A stretch of 64,000 nucleotides of DNA, taken from contig CM028328.1 of the NCBI GenBank assembly GCA_016647705.1, positions 42,415,429-42,479,428 of the forward strand, written 5' to 3'. Below the pieces are notes generated by a model, which saw only the letters and a program-made list of their open reading frames with translations, was not told where the DNA came from and ran no database searches. Both the position numbers and the translations under genes were made by a program. Origin of the DNA: Eucommia ulmoides (lineage: Eukaryota; Streptophyta; Magnoliopsida; Garryales; Eucommiaceae). Below are positions 43,286-57,754 of the stretch, piece by piece (the first letter of the stretch is position 1; each line of letters opens with the position of its first letter).

Positions 43286-46200
43286 TGACGCACCCAGATT
43301 TTTTTAAAGTAGAGGAAGTAGAGATCGAGAAGAAAAGGAAAACAAGTTTTCATTCCTCCCTCTCGAAATCCTCAAAATCTGTTCATTTTTGAAAATGGTT
43401 TTCAGGGGCTTTTCTGGGCACCAATTTGAAAATGTTCTTTGGGTCGTGATTTATGTTGAAAAAGAAGTCACCACCTAGCATGGTTTAAATGGTGTGTTTG
43501 GTCATTGGGGTTTTAGAAGTTCATTTTTTATTCTAAAATGGACCGTGTTTTGACTTTTAAAGGTCTTGTACCAAAAATTTCTTTAAGGTCGAGGGTCGAT
43601 TATGCTCGGAGAAGGTTTTAAGCACTCCAAAACACCCGTCCGAAGACAGTAACTCAGTCTAAATAGATGTTCGCATTTAAATAAAGTTCAAGTAATTTTC
43701 TTTTATTTAGTTTAACAAAGTAGTTCCCCATTTTAAGCTTCTATCTTTCTTATGCATTTCTTATGTATAGAAAGCATGTAAACTAACTATCTTTCAGTAA
43801 GGAGGGATCATGGTCCGGGCCTGGCCAGGAACGAACTAGAATTTAGCTAGGGTATAACAAAAAAAATACTAGGCCCTAGCCCAGCTCGGCCCTATGGTTG
43901 AGCCCTAAAAAAATTTGATCTTACCCAAGTCTGGCCCTAAATTTAATCAAGTCTAAAAATCAAGACCCAAGCCCTATCCATGCGCTTAAAACTAAAGCCC
44001 AAACCCTAAAAAAATAGGGTCGAGCTAGGCAGGCCCCTAGGCCTATGACCACCCCTATCTATCAGCAACAACAAATAAAGCAATTTGAAGTGAAAATATT
44101 TTTTGTATTTTTTATATCGACTAAACCTATAAAGGTTGCCTACGTATCCTGGTTTTCACAAGAAATTAGGTCTAAACGTAATTCATATGTTCAAGATGAA
44201 CTGATTTCTATTTAGATAGGTGACAAAACTCGTACATGGGTTGCCTACGTATCTCATAATGTTGAGAATCAGGTTATCACATAGTTCATTATATGCAACA
44301 TGATATTGATATGTTTTGATTTAGCTATGGCAAGGACCTGAATCATATAATGATATGTGAATGACATATTTGATTTTGTCAAGAACACCTCAACTGAACT
44401 CACTTGCTTAGGTAAGTTTAATATTTATGTTTGAGTTGTTAGTTAGAAAAGAAAGAAAATACATAGTATATATGTCAGTCCTACTCTTAACTAGAAAAAA
44501 CGAGAAATTTTCTGAAGAAGGTGCACACATATTCCCGAACGAATAGAGGTTCTCCCTTTATCTCGAATTTTTAGCCACAAGGGTCTCAGCGGTGAAGTAT
44601 ATAGATATATATAAGGTGCCAGTCCACGAGACTGAAGATTTAGTGCCTGGCTGTGATCTTAATGTTTTGTAGTAAAGTAAAGTCAGTTATTAATATTAAA
44701 TGGTTAGTGATTAGCAATTAATGGTTTAATTTGAGTTTTGGAGTTAGGTTTGATGTGTTCAAGAGAGAATCACAGAGACTATACACAACTCATGGTGTGA
44801 TCTATGTTTTGTTATAATCCTCACATGTTCTTAACATGTTCGGGTTCGTCACATGTTCTGGGATGTTCTTGAATGCTTTTTGACATATTTGATGATTTTG
44901 ACATGATTTCAACGTTATTTACTTGATTACATGTTATATATGCTATGTATATGAAATATAAGTACAAGAACTATATAAATATATTATGTACAAGCAATAT
45001 AACGTATTGAAGACAAGATTGAATGATGTTTTGGAAGACATACCTAGCTTAGGAGAGTAGTCTTTCCCTAATTAATTACATTCTTCTCCTTCTTTGGATC
45101 TTTCTCAATTGTTCTTGATCGTTTGTTATCAACCTCTTGAGGTCTTCCTTCAAAATCCTCAAGAACTCATTCGAGAAGGTATTTTGACATAATTTTGAGG
45201 TATTTATCGAATAGAAATCTTGAAAACCTAAGGGATCCAAGAGTATAATTCAAGCCTAGAGAGAGAAAGTGTGGGTTCAAGATCTCTAAATTTATGATAA
45301 TGAGCCATGCATTTATAGACTGGAAGGTCTGTGCATTGGCCAATATGCAGACCATCCCAGGATGCTCCTTAGGGTTTGTTCAGCTTAGAGGTCATCCCTT
45401 TATGTATTGAATTTGAATGGTTTTGGACAAATTTGAAAGATTTTGTAAGATCTTTAAAGATTTGGTAATGATTACTAAATCATTAAATATCTAAATACAA
45501 TGATTGACAATCATTGGTTATTATGAGAAATCATTAGTCATCACGAGCAATCATGATATATGATTGGTTTTACATGGATTCATTTAATTCATGAAGTGAC
45601 CTTTTTTATTTGTTGAGGTGGCTAAGTATCGGTTACTCGTACTATTTTGATTTCGTTGCCATAAATTCTTTGGAGGTGAATTTAATCTAGTCTTCAAGTG
45701 TTACTTGGTAATTAATGCTTGACAATGACACTTGATTTGATAGGGATTTTACACCTTTCAATGGGATCAATTCGGTTTGGTTTGCCTTGTAACAGGTAGT
45801 CACATTTCAATTATTTTAGTTTTCCTTAAGATATTTTGATCAAAATATCTAGGTGACTGGAATGTGGTCGTTAGTTACTTCTTAAGTAACTTGCTTCCCT
45901 TCCTTAGATATTTTGTAGGAAATATCTTAGGAATTTAATGCTCATTAATAAGTCATTAAATTCTTGGTAGGGCCCTTGATTTGATGGGCTTTAATGGCTA
46001 GTCATGACGACTTCAGTTTGGTTGATTTGATTTCGAACCGAGTCTTAATCCTTAGTTACTTTGGATAACTTGGACTAGTCATGGAAATTCTATGACTTGA
46101 TTAAGGTCTTTGAATTTGATTTAATAGAGATTAGTACTTTAAACAAATATTTAAAGAAATATTTTTAGTGTCAAACAGACGAAACCGATTAAAGTAAATG

Positions 46201-46561
46201 TTTTAGGGTCAAAGTAGGTAACAGAGGTAATTTGGTGAAATATCCTATAGTTGAAGGATCGTAACTAATTTTTATTCATATTAAAGGTAATTTAAAAAAA
46301 AAAAAAAAATCATCCTTTAATAAAGTCATCTTAGTCCCCCTTTAACTTTAGGAATTTCAAGATTGACTCGAAACTTTTACTTAACTGAATTCAGACAAAT
46401 TTAACAGTTTTATGTTTTTTCTTGTTTTTCTATGGTTTTTATGTATTATCCAAGGTGATCTAAGGTAGAAATTCATTTTCATTAAACCTTAATTTAAAGT
46501 TTATCTGAACTTGTACTTTCAATTCGACACTAACTAGGCAAGACAAAATGCGGTATCTACA
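43286..46561 (-). mobile_element. Solo LTR G2 inserted in element F gag
   Basis: 3276 bp, same family and orientation as the G1 LTRs (plus strand TGACGCACCCAG...GGTATCTACA). The flanks CACAC (43281-43285) and CACGC (46562-46566) fit a 5-bp TSD with one transition. A TATA-like TATAAATG (minus) lies at 45310-45318. F gag continues on both sides. Confidence 0.88.
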
Positions 46562-46566
46562 CACGC

Positions 46567-46800
46567 CTTTCGTGCCTTCTAGAATTAAGGACTCCTTGGG
46601 GTAGCCCTTCATGCCAAGCGACAATAACAACATCTTGCCTATCCATCAGATCCCGAATCTCATTAAACACCACATTCATGCATTTAAATTGTTGTTTCAT
46701 ATCCTGCAACGTGTGAATAACATATTCTTCCCTCCTTCATTGTTTGATGTGTTACCCCTGGAAGAAATATTTACAAACTACATAGAAATATTAGAAATAA
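46567..46800 (-). pseudogene. Gag N-terminal part of element F
   Basis: The minus frame gives LQDMKQQFKCMNVVFNEI, then RDLMDRQDVV and a Pro-Gln-Gly-Val-Leu-Asn-Ser-Arg-Arg segment, an N-terminal helical gag region of this group. Its 5' untranslated region and LTR were not recognised upstream. Confidence 0.65.
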
Positions 46801-48781
46801 TTCCTTACACACTCCCTCACGTGTTTGCACTCAAATTATGTCACTCACACTCATGTATCATTCTTAAATCAGATTTTGTTCTTGATATTAGTCTCACGCT
46901 CTCTTGTATTTTTTCACTTGTAGCTTCCTCTTTTAGTACTTTATTGAACCTAACCAATCTCAATCATAATTTCTCACAACAATCCAAACTCAATGATTCA
47001 CTTCACTAAGAATGAGATTTTAGGAAAGAACAAACCGAGCAAACATTTTTGTAAAATGAAACAACATTTTGGAAATGATTTAACAAATCGATTGACTGAA
47101 TGAAAAACAAGTCCTTATAGTAATGACACATCGATCCTACTAGTAGGCTAAAAGGTTAAGAAAAAATATTAATTGGTCAACTGATAGGAATATCTGGTCA
47201 ACCGATTCTGATAGTAGGCTTTGATCTATAAGTAATTGTTTAATCAACCATCTTACTTAGTTAATCGATCACACCAATAGGATTTCTAGAATAACCTATC
47301 AAGAACATTGATCAATCAATTTTCCAAACTGGTTAACCGATTTACAAGATCTATTCGTATATATCGAGGAAAAAATTATTATTTTGAATGCCAAATTGAT
47401 TCAAAATGGTTTTAATCCTTAATTCAATATATTTTCGACCATTTGAATCAATAATTACGAATCATGGATCAAAATCATAGGGAAAATTTGATGTTTAAAT
47501 GTTTCCATTTTTAAAGCCTGAATTTCAGTCTTTCTTGATGCACCTTGTCTCCCGATAGTTCATACCCAAATTAATCAAATTGGAACGTTATAGATGACTG
47601 TTATTAATCATATTACATTCTCATAATTTTCAATTAATTAATTATAAAGTATTAATATCCTTTTGATGCCAGAATTGGTGCAACAATCTCTACCTTTACA
47701 AATCCTATATAAACCCTCCCCCCTCTTTACACGAATTTGAATAAGGATGAGGTCTGAAATTAATTGATAATTATTTACCATCATATATAGACACCTATTT
47801 GTACTTAAATGACTGATATAGTGTGAAAAACACTACAAAAATACAAGTGTCATCCTATGAGTGTAAAACATAGAATAGGTCCTTCAAACTCAATTTTGTA
47901 ATGCTCTAATGTTGTAAGGGGTTTAATAAGGAGAAAATTGGTCATCCCAGAATATGCAACAAGTCCAAAACATTATTATTACATCCTGTAAGTTTGTTCT
48001 ATTATACATTACTTAGTGCTTTATTGTTCAAATCTTGGAACATGTTGATTATCTGCTTAATTGGAAAAGTCTAGATCATGCTTTATATGGTCAACCTTGT
48101 TTGTCTAGATACTTTAAATTTACCATGCTTGGTGAGATGAGTAATCTACTTGTACGCACACTTATACAAGTACAAGTTGCTTACATTTATCATATCTATA
48201 TTTTTAGATGATAAAGTATATAAAATTGTGTTTGTGATAAAAAAAAAAAAAAAAAACGATTAGATTTTTCATGTTGTGCTTTATAAAAGTCATTTTACTT
48301 AGATTTGAAATCTTCATTTTGAGAAAATCAAATAAGATTTTCTAAGAGATGTCAAAAAGTGTTTTCTACATATCACAAAATTCATAAGATTTTGTATATT
48401 GTAAACAAAAGGACCTTGCACCTCCGGTGAAATTAAGTTACTCATTGAGATTTTAAATATGTCATGTACCAATCTAACGAGAGGTAAGCTAACTAAACAT
48501 TTTCACTAAATTTTCTTAGAGTTAAATGTTTTTTCGAAAATGGTTTTAGCTTCACTTTGAAAAGAATCATACTTTCAATATGTTGAGATTAATTGATAAA
48601 TTTATTCTTTACATCACGTGATCGTACTTGATTACATCATATATGTGATGGTGTGTGCATCATATCCCAAACTAATTGTAATTGACCATAAAGTTGCCCA
48701 TATTGATCTTAGTTGAAAAGGGTAATCAAGTATCATAGTATCCTACTTGCCCCTAATTTTTTATATGTATTATGACCATTG
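46801..48781. other. Unassigned AT-rich region
   Basis: No gene seen. Between 47080 and 47350 phrases such as 'ggtcaaccgatt' recur, which looks like an old degenerate repeat. An A-tract lies at 48239-48256. Part of this may be the lost 5' end of element F. Confidence 0.4.
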
Positions 48782-51407
48782 TTGTAAATACCGCATTTTG
48801 TCCCGCTCATTTTCGCATTCTATAAAAATGTCGGGTCTAAAGTGAAAATTTGAAAAAACTTTAAACCACGTTTAAAGGGACATATATTTGTCTTAGATTC
48901 ATGTGTTTAAATTTCATTTAATGTATTGCATAGAAGAGAAATAAAAAAATCGACAATTTGATTGAATTAGACAAAATAAAGTTTTTAGCAAAAATTTAAA
49001 TCTCTAAAAGTTAATTGGGGACTAAATTGGTTAAATTGAAAGTGTATTTTTATAGAATGTCACTTGGGATATAATTATTTTGTTTTCCACCCCTTAATTT
49101 TAAGAAATTTCAACTACTTTTTGTTTTGGCCCGAAATTTGTGTTCTTCCATCTGTTTTGTCAAATTGACGTCAAAAAATATTTTATTTTACAACATAGAA
49201 CTATAATATTTATTTGGATAATTTAATTTCATTTGTATCATTTAAATTTCAAGAAAACCCAAAAAATTCATGTGTAATTGATAAAAAGTCCTCAAATCAC
49301 AAAAAACACTTAAGGAACATTCTCCAGAAATAAGACATAGCTTAGGATTCTCAAAGTGGAAAGCCCAAAATAGCCAAACAAGTGCCCAAATCCATTACAA
49401 AAAATGGTATGACTAGTAGAAGTTAAATCAATATGTTTTTACACACAATACCAAATATAAATAGGTTGTTGTGTAAATTTCATGAAATAGAGGGTATGCC
49501 CCATTGTAGACATCGCATTTTGTCCTGCCAATTTAGTATCAGATCGAAAGTGTAAGTTCATATAAATTTTAAACTGAGATTTAAAGGAAACCAATTTATG
49601 TATTAGATCACACTGGATACTAGAAGAAGTACAAGAAAATACCTTTTAATTTCAGGAAATGTCACCAATTACTCGTTTTAATCCCTAAAACATTTATTTT
49701 CACCGGTTTCGTCTTTTTTTTTGTAAAAAATACATCTTTAAATTTTGTTTAAACATTAATCCTCAAGAAATCAATCCAAAAAAACATTGATCAAGTCAAT
49801 GAAACTATCATGACAAGTCTAGTTACCCAAGCTAACTAAGGTTAAAACCTCGATTCAAAACCAACCAAATTAAAGTCATCATGACAAGCATTCAAGCCAA
49901 ATTAAAGTCATCATGACAAGCATTCAAAACCCATCGCATCAAGGGCCCCATAATGAATTTAATGACTCATTAATGAGAAATAAATGACAAGATGTTTCTA
50001 AGTTATTTCCTACCAAAATATATAGGATGAAAACTAAGTTACTTGAAAAGTAACGAACGGTTACAAATCCAATCGATTTGGTTTCCCATCAAGTCATGCA
50101 TTAAATGAGCCATAAAATCAACCTCCCATCAAGCATTAAATATTTGAAACAACCTAGGAAGACTACATTCAAATAATCTGATATTTTGATCAAAATATCT
50201 TAGAGAAACCAAGTTATTTGAAAAGTAACTAAACAATTAAGAGACTAATCGGACCAATTCCATTCCCTCAAAGGGAATTAAATGCCCATAAAATCAAGTG
50301 TCATAATCAATCATTAAATTCAAAATAACAAGAATAGACTACATTCTTTGAACCTCCAAATCATTTAATGCAAAGTAATCGAACCAGTACGAGTAACTAG
50401 TACTTAGCAAGAAAACTGAACCGAAAAGCATCACATCAATCATTAAATACCCTGTGTGCAACCTAACTATGACCAATGGTTACTAATGATGACAAAGCAT
50501 TACCAATCATGAGAAATTATTTCCAATGATTACTTGAGCTAATTTAATATTTTGCAATCATTACAAAATCTTAGGAAATCTTAGTAAATCTTCCAGATTC
50601 GTCACAAACTATCAAATTAAAAGACATCAAAGGATTACACCTAGACAAAATAGACCCTAAGGAGTAGGTTGGGATGCGCTGTGCATGGTCCAATTCACAG
50701 GCTCCCCGAGCCTATAAATAGGCAGTCTGGTTTCTCATTTCAAATGGCTTAATCCAAAAATTTCTCTCTCTACTCTAGAATTTCTCTCTCGGGTCTAGGG
50801 AATTCTCAATCCTTTAACTTCAAAAACACCCAAAATTTCAATCAAAATAGCTTCCTAAAGGTGTTATTGAGGATCTTGGAGGAAGATTTGAAGAAGTTGT
50901 CGAACAACGATCGAGAACGACCGAGAAGATCAAAGAAGATGAAGAAGAAGAAAATCACTTAGGGAAATAGCACTCCCCTAAGTTAGGTAAGTCTTCTTAA
51001 AATTCCTTCAATCTTGTCTTAACTACTGTTATATTGCCTGTACATAGAGTATTTGTTTAGTTCTTATATGCATACTTCATGTAAATAATGTATATACCAA
51101 GAAACAAGTCAAACAAATTGTCCAAAACATCAAAATACGTCAAAAACATAAAAAAAACAAAAAATGTCAAGAACATGAAGAATATGTCAAGAACATGACA
51201 AGAACATCAATTACACCATGATTTGTGCATAGAATCTTTGATTCCCTCAAGTACACATGAAACCGAACTCTAAAGAACTCAAAACAAACATTTGACAAAG
51301 TACTACTAACCACTAACAACTGACTTTTACTTTTCTGTAATAGTCTAGATCACAACCTGACACTAAGTCATCAGGCTCATGGACTAGCACCATATATGTA
51401 TATGTAT

Positions 51408-51461
<54 letters not shown>

Positions 51462-51812
51462 CTCTGTCGAGACCCGTGTGTCTAAAAATACGAAATAAAT
51501 GAATAATATTTATTCCTTCATAGGGATAAGTGTGCACCTTCTTCAAAAACATTTAAGTTTTTCTTAGTTACAAGTAGTATTGGCACATATACTACATATT
51601 TTCTAAACTTTTTGAACTAATAACCTAAACCTAAACTCTAAACTCTAAACTTTCCTAAGCAAGTGAGTTCAATTAAAGTATTCTTGACAAAATCAAAAGT
51701 GAATATCTATATATTATCAATGCGATTCACGTACTTATCTCATAAAAAAAAAAAAAAAAAAAAATCATCTCGAGATGAACTACGTGCTCACTTAATTCTC
51801 AGGTACATGAGA

Positions 51813-52466
51813 TGTTATACCCCAAATTCATTTCAAGTCTATTTCTAATATTAATTAAGAATATTATATCATCCTGCATCGGAACCTAACAATTCTAATA
51901 GAATACCAGTGTATGAACAAAATAAAATATCCTTAATAATTCATTTCATGTCTATTTCTAATATAAACACACAATAGTACATAACAATACTTATGGACTG
52001 TCAATTTGTAACAGATATTGTGCTATTTAAAAATACTTATGGACTATTGTGGTTTAAACCAATAATAACTTTCTTATTCCTATGTCCTTCAAAAATATAA
52101 TTAAACCACGAATTTAAACCAAATATTCACCTTCAAAATTTATGAAGAAATATTGTAATACCCAAAAAAAATTTATATTCTTCAAAAATATTATTTTATA
52201 TAAGTTTAATATTTTTGGGACTATTTTGCTAATTTAGGGTATAAATAATATTTGAGAATTTTTTAGAGTTAAGTGTTTACTTTAAATTGATTTTAGAAGT
52301 TCCGGGACTAATGCGTTATTTAAAATATACTTTTAAGAATTTTGGGGTATAATTAATATTTTTATTTTATTTTAAGAGGGATACTAGTGTAATTAGATAA
52401 ATAAGTAAATAAATAAATGGGTGAGAATGGTTTCCTTCTTAATGATGGAAACCGAACTCAATTTTA

Positions 52467-52497
<31 letters not shown>

Positions 52498-52674
52498 AAA
52501 ATTGGTATATGGGAAGGGGTGTCCACGTGTAATTATGCATGGTAATAAGCATGATATCCAAAATTCAAAAAGAAAAGGGGGAGAGAATCCTTATCAGAAA
52601 GAAAAAGGAATGGGAGCCACAATTGTTGGATTGTCATGAAAAGAAAATAATTGGAGCCGCAACTGTTGAATGGG

Positions 52675-52720
<46 letters not shown>

Positions 52721-53665
52721 TATATTTTGAGTAATTAGGTTCGGGTTTTGGCTTTGGATTTCAGGTAAAATTTCTAACTCTTTTAGAATTTGTAATTAAT
52801 CTGTCTATTAGGTGATTTATGTTATTATTGCCGGTGAATTTATCGTTGTTAGTTCACATAAAATAATTATGATTATGTGAAAATCATGCCAATGTGTTTT
52901 ATTTGTCGTGAAAATGAAATAGACATATTAGAGGGGTTGGAATTCTACTTAATGTTGGCTCACAACCCCCACAGTTTTGATTGTAGGGCCGGTGAGAGTG
53001 AAACGGCATCAGGGATTATATAATAAATTCTGTTTGTAATAATTGTAGTTAATATTTACCGTTGAAAAAAACTGACGCGATAAATTAAATATAATTATTG
53101 TTATTGTATTATAAAATTTAAACCGATAATTATAATTGTAACTGTAATTGTATAGTAAATTATAAATTTAAACGTTAGTATTAAATTGACCGACGCCAAG
53201 AATTTGTTTGTGTATTTAAAAATAATGCGGTGACAAGAATTTTGGCTGAATTTCTAATTAAATTGTAATAGTTGAATTTATTATTTACCAGTGTAAAAAT
53301 TGAATCAATCAATTCGATATTTGTAATTATTGCCATTGTTTGTAAAATTTCTCGGATTAATTCGGAATAAATTATTGGTTATTTGATTATATTTAAATTG
53401 TAATTATTATGTTTATTAGTTATCGTTGTAAAATCGACAACTAAAATTATTGCCGCTGTTTGTAAAATCGGTGAATTCAATAATTATAAGTTTCGTCGTC
53501 GTATTGTAAATTAAAATATTTTCATAAAACGAATTATTGATTCCTGGACACGATCGCATTATAAATTTACCAGATTTTATAGAATGAAAATTTGGTCAAT
53601 CAGATCTTGTATTAATTCTCCAATGAGATAAATCGAGTGGCGGACTTGGAAAATGGGTTGATAAC
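51813..53665 (+). repeat. Element H 5' LTR
   Basis: About 1.85 kb, starting TGTTATACCCC. It holds TA-rich microsatellites at 52465-52498 and 52679-52718. The 3' boundary is placed by alignment to the 3' LTR ('ggctgttaca' against 'gggttgataacca'). Confidence 0.85.
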
Positions 53666-53670
53666 CAAGT

Positions 53671-53682
53671 TGGTATCAGAGC
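53671..53682 (+). other. Primer-binding site of element H
   Basis: TGGTATCAGAGC, the classic plant initiator-tRNA-Met site, a few bases after the LTR. Confidence 0.92.
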
Positions 53683-55882
53683 AGGTTTGCGATCGCCCTA
53701 GGCTTGGGTTATGGAACCTATTACTCATAATTAATGGGGTAATAACTCAAAAAAAATGACACTTAGCGTGGTATCAATATTAGTATCACTTAGGGGATAC
53801 GTGAATTAGTTGAACACAAATTCAACCCAATAATAACCCAATACATTTGGGTTATTAATACCCAAAAATGTCTGAAATTATCTCTTCATTGATCTATATG
53901 TTCGTCAAATAGCCTTCAACTATTTATGGGAAATAGATGCATGCACATAAATTGTTTGATGAAATGCTAATTGCATGATCATATGCAATAGCTATATTTG
54001 TTTTTTGTTTATTTTTTGCTGAGTTGCCATTCTAGAATCTATTAGTTTGTTAGGCATGGAATATTGTCGGTTCAATGTATTGGCAAGGCCATTAGGCTTA
54101 CTAATCAAGCTTGTTGGGCAGTTTGCTGAGTTTGTGTGACTTGGCTTGATTGTTTGGCATGTTTGCTTGACATAGTGTTTAGTTGGTATGATCATTATCA
54201 AGTTGTAGATATTGTAATATGATATGGAATAGTCAGTTTAACTCTCTATCTATCATGTATGTATATTGTAAGATATTAGGAGCATCCTACTCCCTCGATA
54301 GTGGTGGCGGTTCATTGGTTTTGTGCTATACCATGTGGCAATCAACACTACATATAGTGATGGGCCAGAAAGGTAATTCCCATACTTGGGGTCTTCGATG
54401 TATTATGAAAATATTAGGAGGGAAATTGTAAGGTTAATATATATTTATAAAAAAATATTAAAGATATGAAACATTTACTAGGGGCAGATTGTATTATATA
54501 TGTGTATATATTAATACTATAGGGTGAAAAATTATTTTTATGTTTCGGGCAAAACTTGGGAGTAGAAGCTGCCCTACCCCTAGATCCCTCTCTAGCTACA
54601 TATCTGTGATGAATAATAGAATAATTTGAAATGGCTAAGATGTTTGACTTTTATTTTTATTTTCTTCGGACTCATGACAAGGTGATCTCTTATTGGTGGA
54701 GTACAATCAAGGGATTAAGGAGGTAGAAACCATCTTTATTGCATGGTAGGTTAATAAGGGAATACAGTTTATTATCGTTTTCCTTCTTGAATAATCATGT
54801 GGTCCTAAGTGTACTGTTAGAATGATCTGGAAAATGGCACTTCACAAAAGAATGATATAGCAGGAAAGGGCACTTGGCGAAAAATGTAGAAGGAAGTGTA
54901 GAGGAGTTAAGAATTACGAAATTTAAAAAATGAATCTTCTTTGTCTAGTCTTCTTTATTTGGAAGGAGAGATCTCAAATCTTTGACAGTGAAGACTAATT
55001 GTCTAGATGGATCAAGATTTCCTTGATTTTTATTTTTATTTTTGTTATCGTGGTAATACATATGCTTAATGAGGCTCCTATTCGTTTCATTGGTTATTAG
55101 TATGAATTATAAATACATCAGAATAGGTTCATTTTAGTGTACATTGTATATGGATCATTTAGTGTTCGCAGGGGTTTACCACATGGGGCCACAGTACATA
55201 TTAACCCAATACGTTTGGAATCTGATACCACCCACCAACTGTTACTTGAAAATATTAATTTGAATTTTTGAGATTAATTAATGTTGTAGAAATACGATTG
55301 AGGGCTTTATGTCATATTTTTTTTATATTGTTTACGTGAGTATTGCATAGTATTTATGTGTATGAAACATATTTGGGTGGTTAAGACATAGTTACGCGTT
55401 TGTGACATATTTACGTGTTTCCAAATATTTATGTGGTTTGGGATATATATGTGTTTCGAGATGTATTTACGAGATTATTGAAATTTTAATGGGGATATTG
55501 GAGATGATTGTTTTTAGTTGCATGGGGCAGTCCATGAGAAAGTGGGTTATCTATTGCTTATAATATTGGCTACGATATGTTGTCTTGAAATGTCGAATAT
55601 AATTGATAAATTTTGGTTATGGGATATGGCAATGGATTTGAAAAGTCATGCCAAGTGGAAATATTATCAAGGTCGTAGACCTGTTAGGATTGAGGTAGAC
55701 CCAATTCAGTGAGACTCTACCATGATATTTTAAAGATATATGATTATTTATTGCTATGTTATCATAATAGAACAACGGGAGCGTGGTAGTGACTTTTGAT
55801 TATTAGTGGTTAACCGAGAGTGACTAGCATAGTGCGATTCTGAATTATTACTTGAACGAAATGTCAACGGCGAAATTTATTT
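53683..55882 (+). other. Element H interior, no recognised protein
   Basis: There is no zinc knuckle, protease, RT or integrase motif on either strand. The region includes 'gggtaattcccatacttgggg' (54374-54394) and a weak 64-codon frame at 55518-55712 with one hydrophobic segment (LLLIILATICCL), which I do not assign. Confidence 0.6.
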
Positions 55883-55895
55883 AAGAGGGGTAGAT

Positions 55896-56542
55896 TGCAA
55901 TACCCCAAATTCATTTCATGTCTATTTCCAATATCAATTAAGAATATTATATCGTCCTGCATCGGAACCTAACAATTCTAATAGAGTACCAGTGTATGGA
56001 CAAAATAAAATATCCTTAATAATTCATTTCATGTCTATTTCTAATATAAACACACAATAGTCCATAACAATACTTATGAACTATCAAATTGTAACGGATA
56101 TTGTGTTATTTAAAAATACTTATGGACTATTGTGGTTTAAACCAATAATAACTTTCCCATTCCTATGTTCTTCAAAAATATTATTAAACCAGGAATTTAA
56201 ACCAAATATTCACCTTTAAAATTTATGAAGAAATATTGTAATACCAAAAAAAAAAATTATATTCTTGAAAAATATTATTTTATATAAGTTTAATATTTTT
56301 AGGACTATTTTGCGAATTTAGGGTATAAATAATATTTGAGAATTTTTGGGAGTTAAGTGTTTACTTTAAATTGATTTTAGAAGTTTTGAGACTAATGTGT
56401 TATTTAAAATATACTTTTAAGAATTTTGGGGTATAATTATTATTTATTTTATTTTAAGAGGGATACTGGTGTAATTAGATAAATAAGTAAATAAATAAAT
56501 GGGTGAGAATGGTTTTCTTCTTAATGAATGAAACCAAACTCA

Positions 56543-56591
<49 letters not shown>

Positions 56592-57754
56592 GGTATATGG
56601 GAAGGGGTGTTCACGTGTAATTGTGCATGTTAATAAGCATGATATCCATAATTCAAAAAGAAAAGGGGGAGAGAATCCTTATCAGGAAGAAAAAGGAATA
56701 GGAGCCAAACTGTTGGATTGTCATGAAGAGAAAAGAATTGGAGCCGCAAGTGTTGAACGAGAAATGAGACGGAAAAAAAAAAGGAGCTTATATATATATA
56801 TATATATTAGTATATTTTAAGTAATTCAGTTCTAGTTTCGGCTTAGGATTTCAAGTAGAATTTCTAACTCTTCTAGAATTTGTAATTAATCTGTCTATTA
56901 GGTAATCTACACTATTATTACCAGTGAATTTATCGTTATTAGTTCGCATGAAATAATTATGATTATGTAAAAATCATGGTAAGGTGTTTTATTTATCGTG
57001 ATAATGAAATGCACGTATTAGAGGGGTTAGAGTTCTACTGAGAGTTAGCTCACAACCCTACAGTTTTGATTGTAAGGCCGGTAAGAGCGAAACGGCATCA
57101 GGGATTACATAAGAAATTCTGTTTGTAATAATTATAATTAATATTTACTGTTGAAAAAAACTGATACGATAAATTGAATATAATTATTGTCGTCGTATTG
57201 TAAAATTTAAACCCATAATTATAATTGTCGTTGTAATTGTATAATAAATTACAAATTTAAACTTTAGCATTAAATTGACTGGCGCCAAGAATTCATTTGT
57301 GTATTTAAAAATAATGCGGTGACAAGAATTTTGACTAAATTTCTAATTAAATTGTAATAGTTGAATTTATTATTACCGATGTAAAAATTGAATCAATTAA
57401 TTCGATATTTGTGATTGTCGCCATTGTTTGTAAAATTTATCGGATTAATTCAGAATAAATTATTGGTTATTCTATTGTATTTAAATTGTAATTATTATGT
57501 TTTTAACTTACCGTTGGAAAATGAAGAACTAAAATTATTGCCGCTATATGTAAAATCGGTGAATTCAATAATTATAAGTTTCATCCTCGCATTGTAAATT
57601 AAAATATTTTCATAAGACGAATTATTAATTACTGGACACCGTCGCATTATAAATTTACCAGATTTTGTAGAATAAAAATTTGGTTAATCGGTTTTGGTAT
57701 TGATTCTCCAATGGGAGAAATCGAGTGGCAACCCTAGAAAACTAGGCTGTTACA
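55896..57754 (+). repeat. Element H 3' LTR
   Basis: 1859 bp, TGCAATACCCC...GGCTGTTACA, preceded by a purine tract at 55883-55895. Microsatellites at 56548-56586 and 56789-56808 differ in length from the 5' LTR copies (52465-52498 and 52679-52718). Confidence 0.9.

Larger units (their letters stand above)
38110..46800 (-). mobile_element. Element F: chromovirus-like Ty3/gypsy retrotransposon, decayed
   Basis: On the minus strand the order gag, protease, Lys-rich linker, RT, RNase H, zinc region, integrase runs from about 46800 to 38110. It is interrupted by solo LTR G2 in gag and solo LTR F2 in the RT/RNase H linker. The wording of the blocks ([31 protein letters not shown]) fits plant chromoviruses; Reina-like is possible but not secure. 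The integrase C-terminus breaks off near 38118 and no LTR of F itself was found on either side, so both ends are truncated or unrecognised. Confidence 0.8.
51813..57754 (+). mobile_element. Element H: complete two-LTR non-autonomous retrotransposon
   Basis: It consists of a 5' LTR (51813 to about 53665), a primer-binding site TGGTATCAGAGC (53671-53682, complementary to initiator tRNA-Met in plants), a 2.2-kb interior, a purine tract 'aagaggggtagat' and a 3' LTR (55896-57754). It has a perfect TSD, TGAGA at 51808-51812 and 57755-57759. The interior has no gag or pol motif; its longest frame (55518-55712) is unrecognised. In the first ~115 aligned bases the two LTRs differ at about six sites, nearly all transitions, so the insertion is moderately old. 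Confidence 0.9.

Noticed and set aside
47080-47350. Recurrent 'ggtcaaccgatt'-type phrases as a regulatory array
   Set aside because: Spacing and sequence are irregular and no promoter or element boundary is nearby; most likely an old degenerate repeat.
51313-51552. ORF with an Ile-Tyr repeat (also 52539-52730 and 56503-56820)
   Set aside because: Translation of (TA)n microsatellites inside LTRs.
53671-53682. Possible tRNA-Met gene
   Set aside because: Only the 12 bases complementary to the tRNA 3' end are present, directly after an LTR: a primer-binding site, not a tRNA gene. No tRNA cloverleaf was recognised elsewhere in the window.
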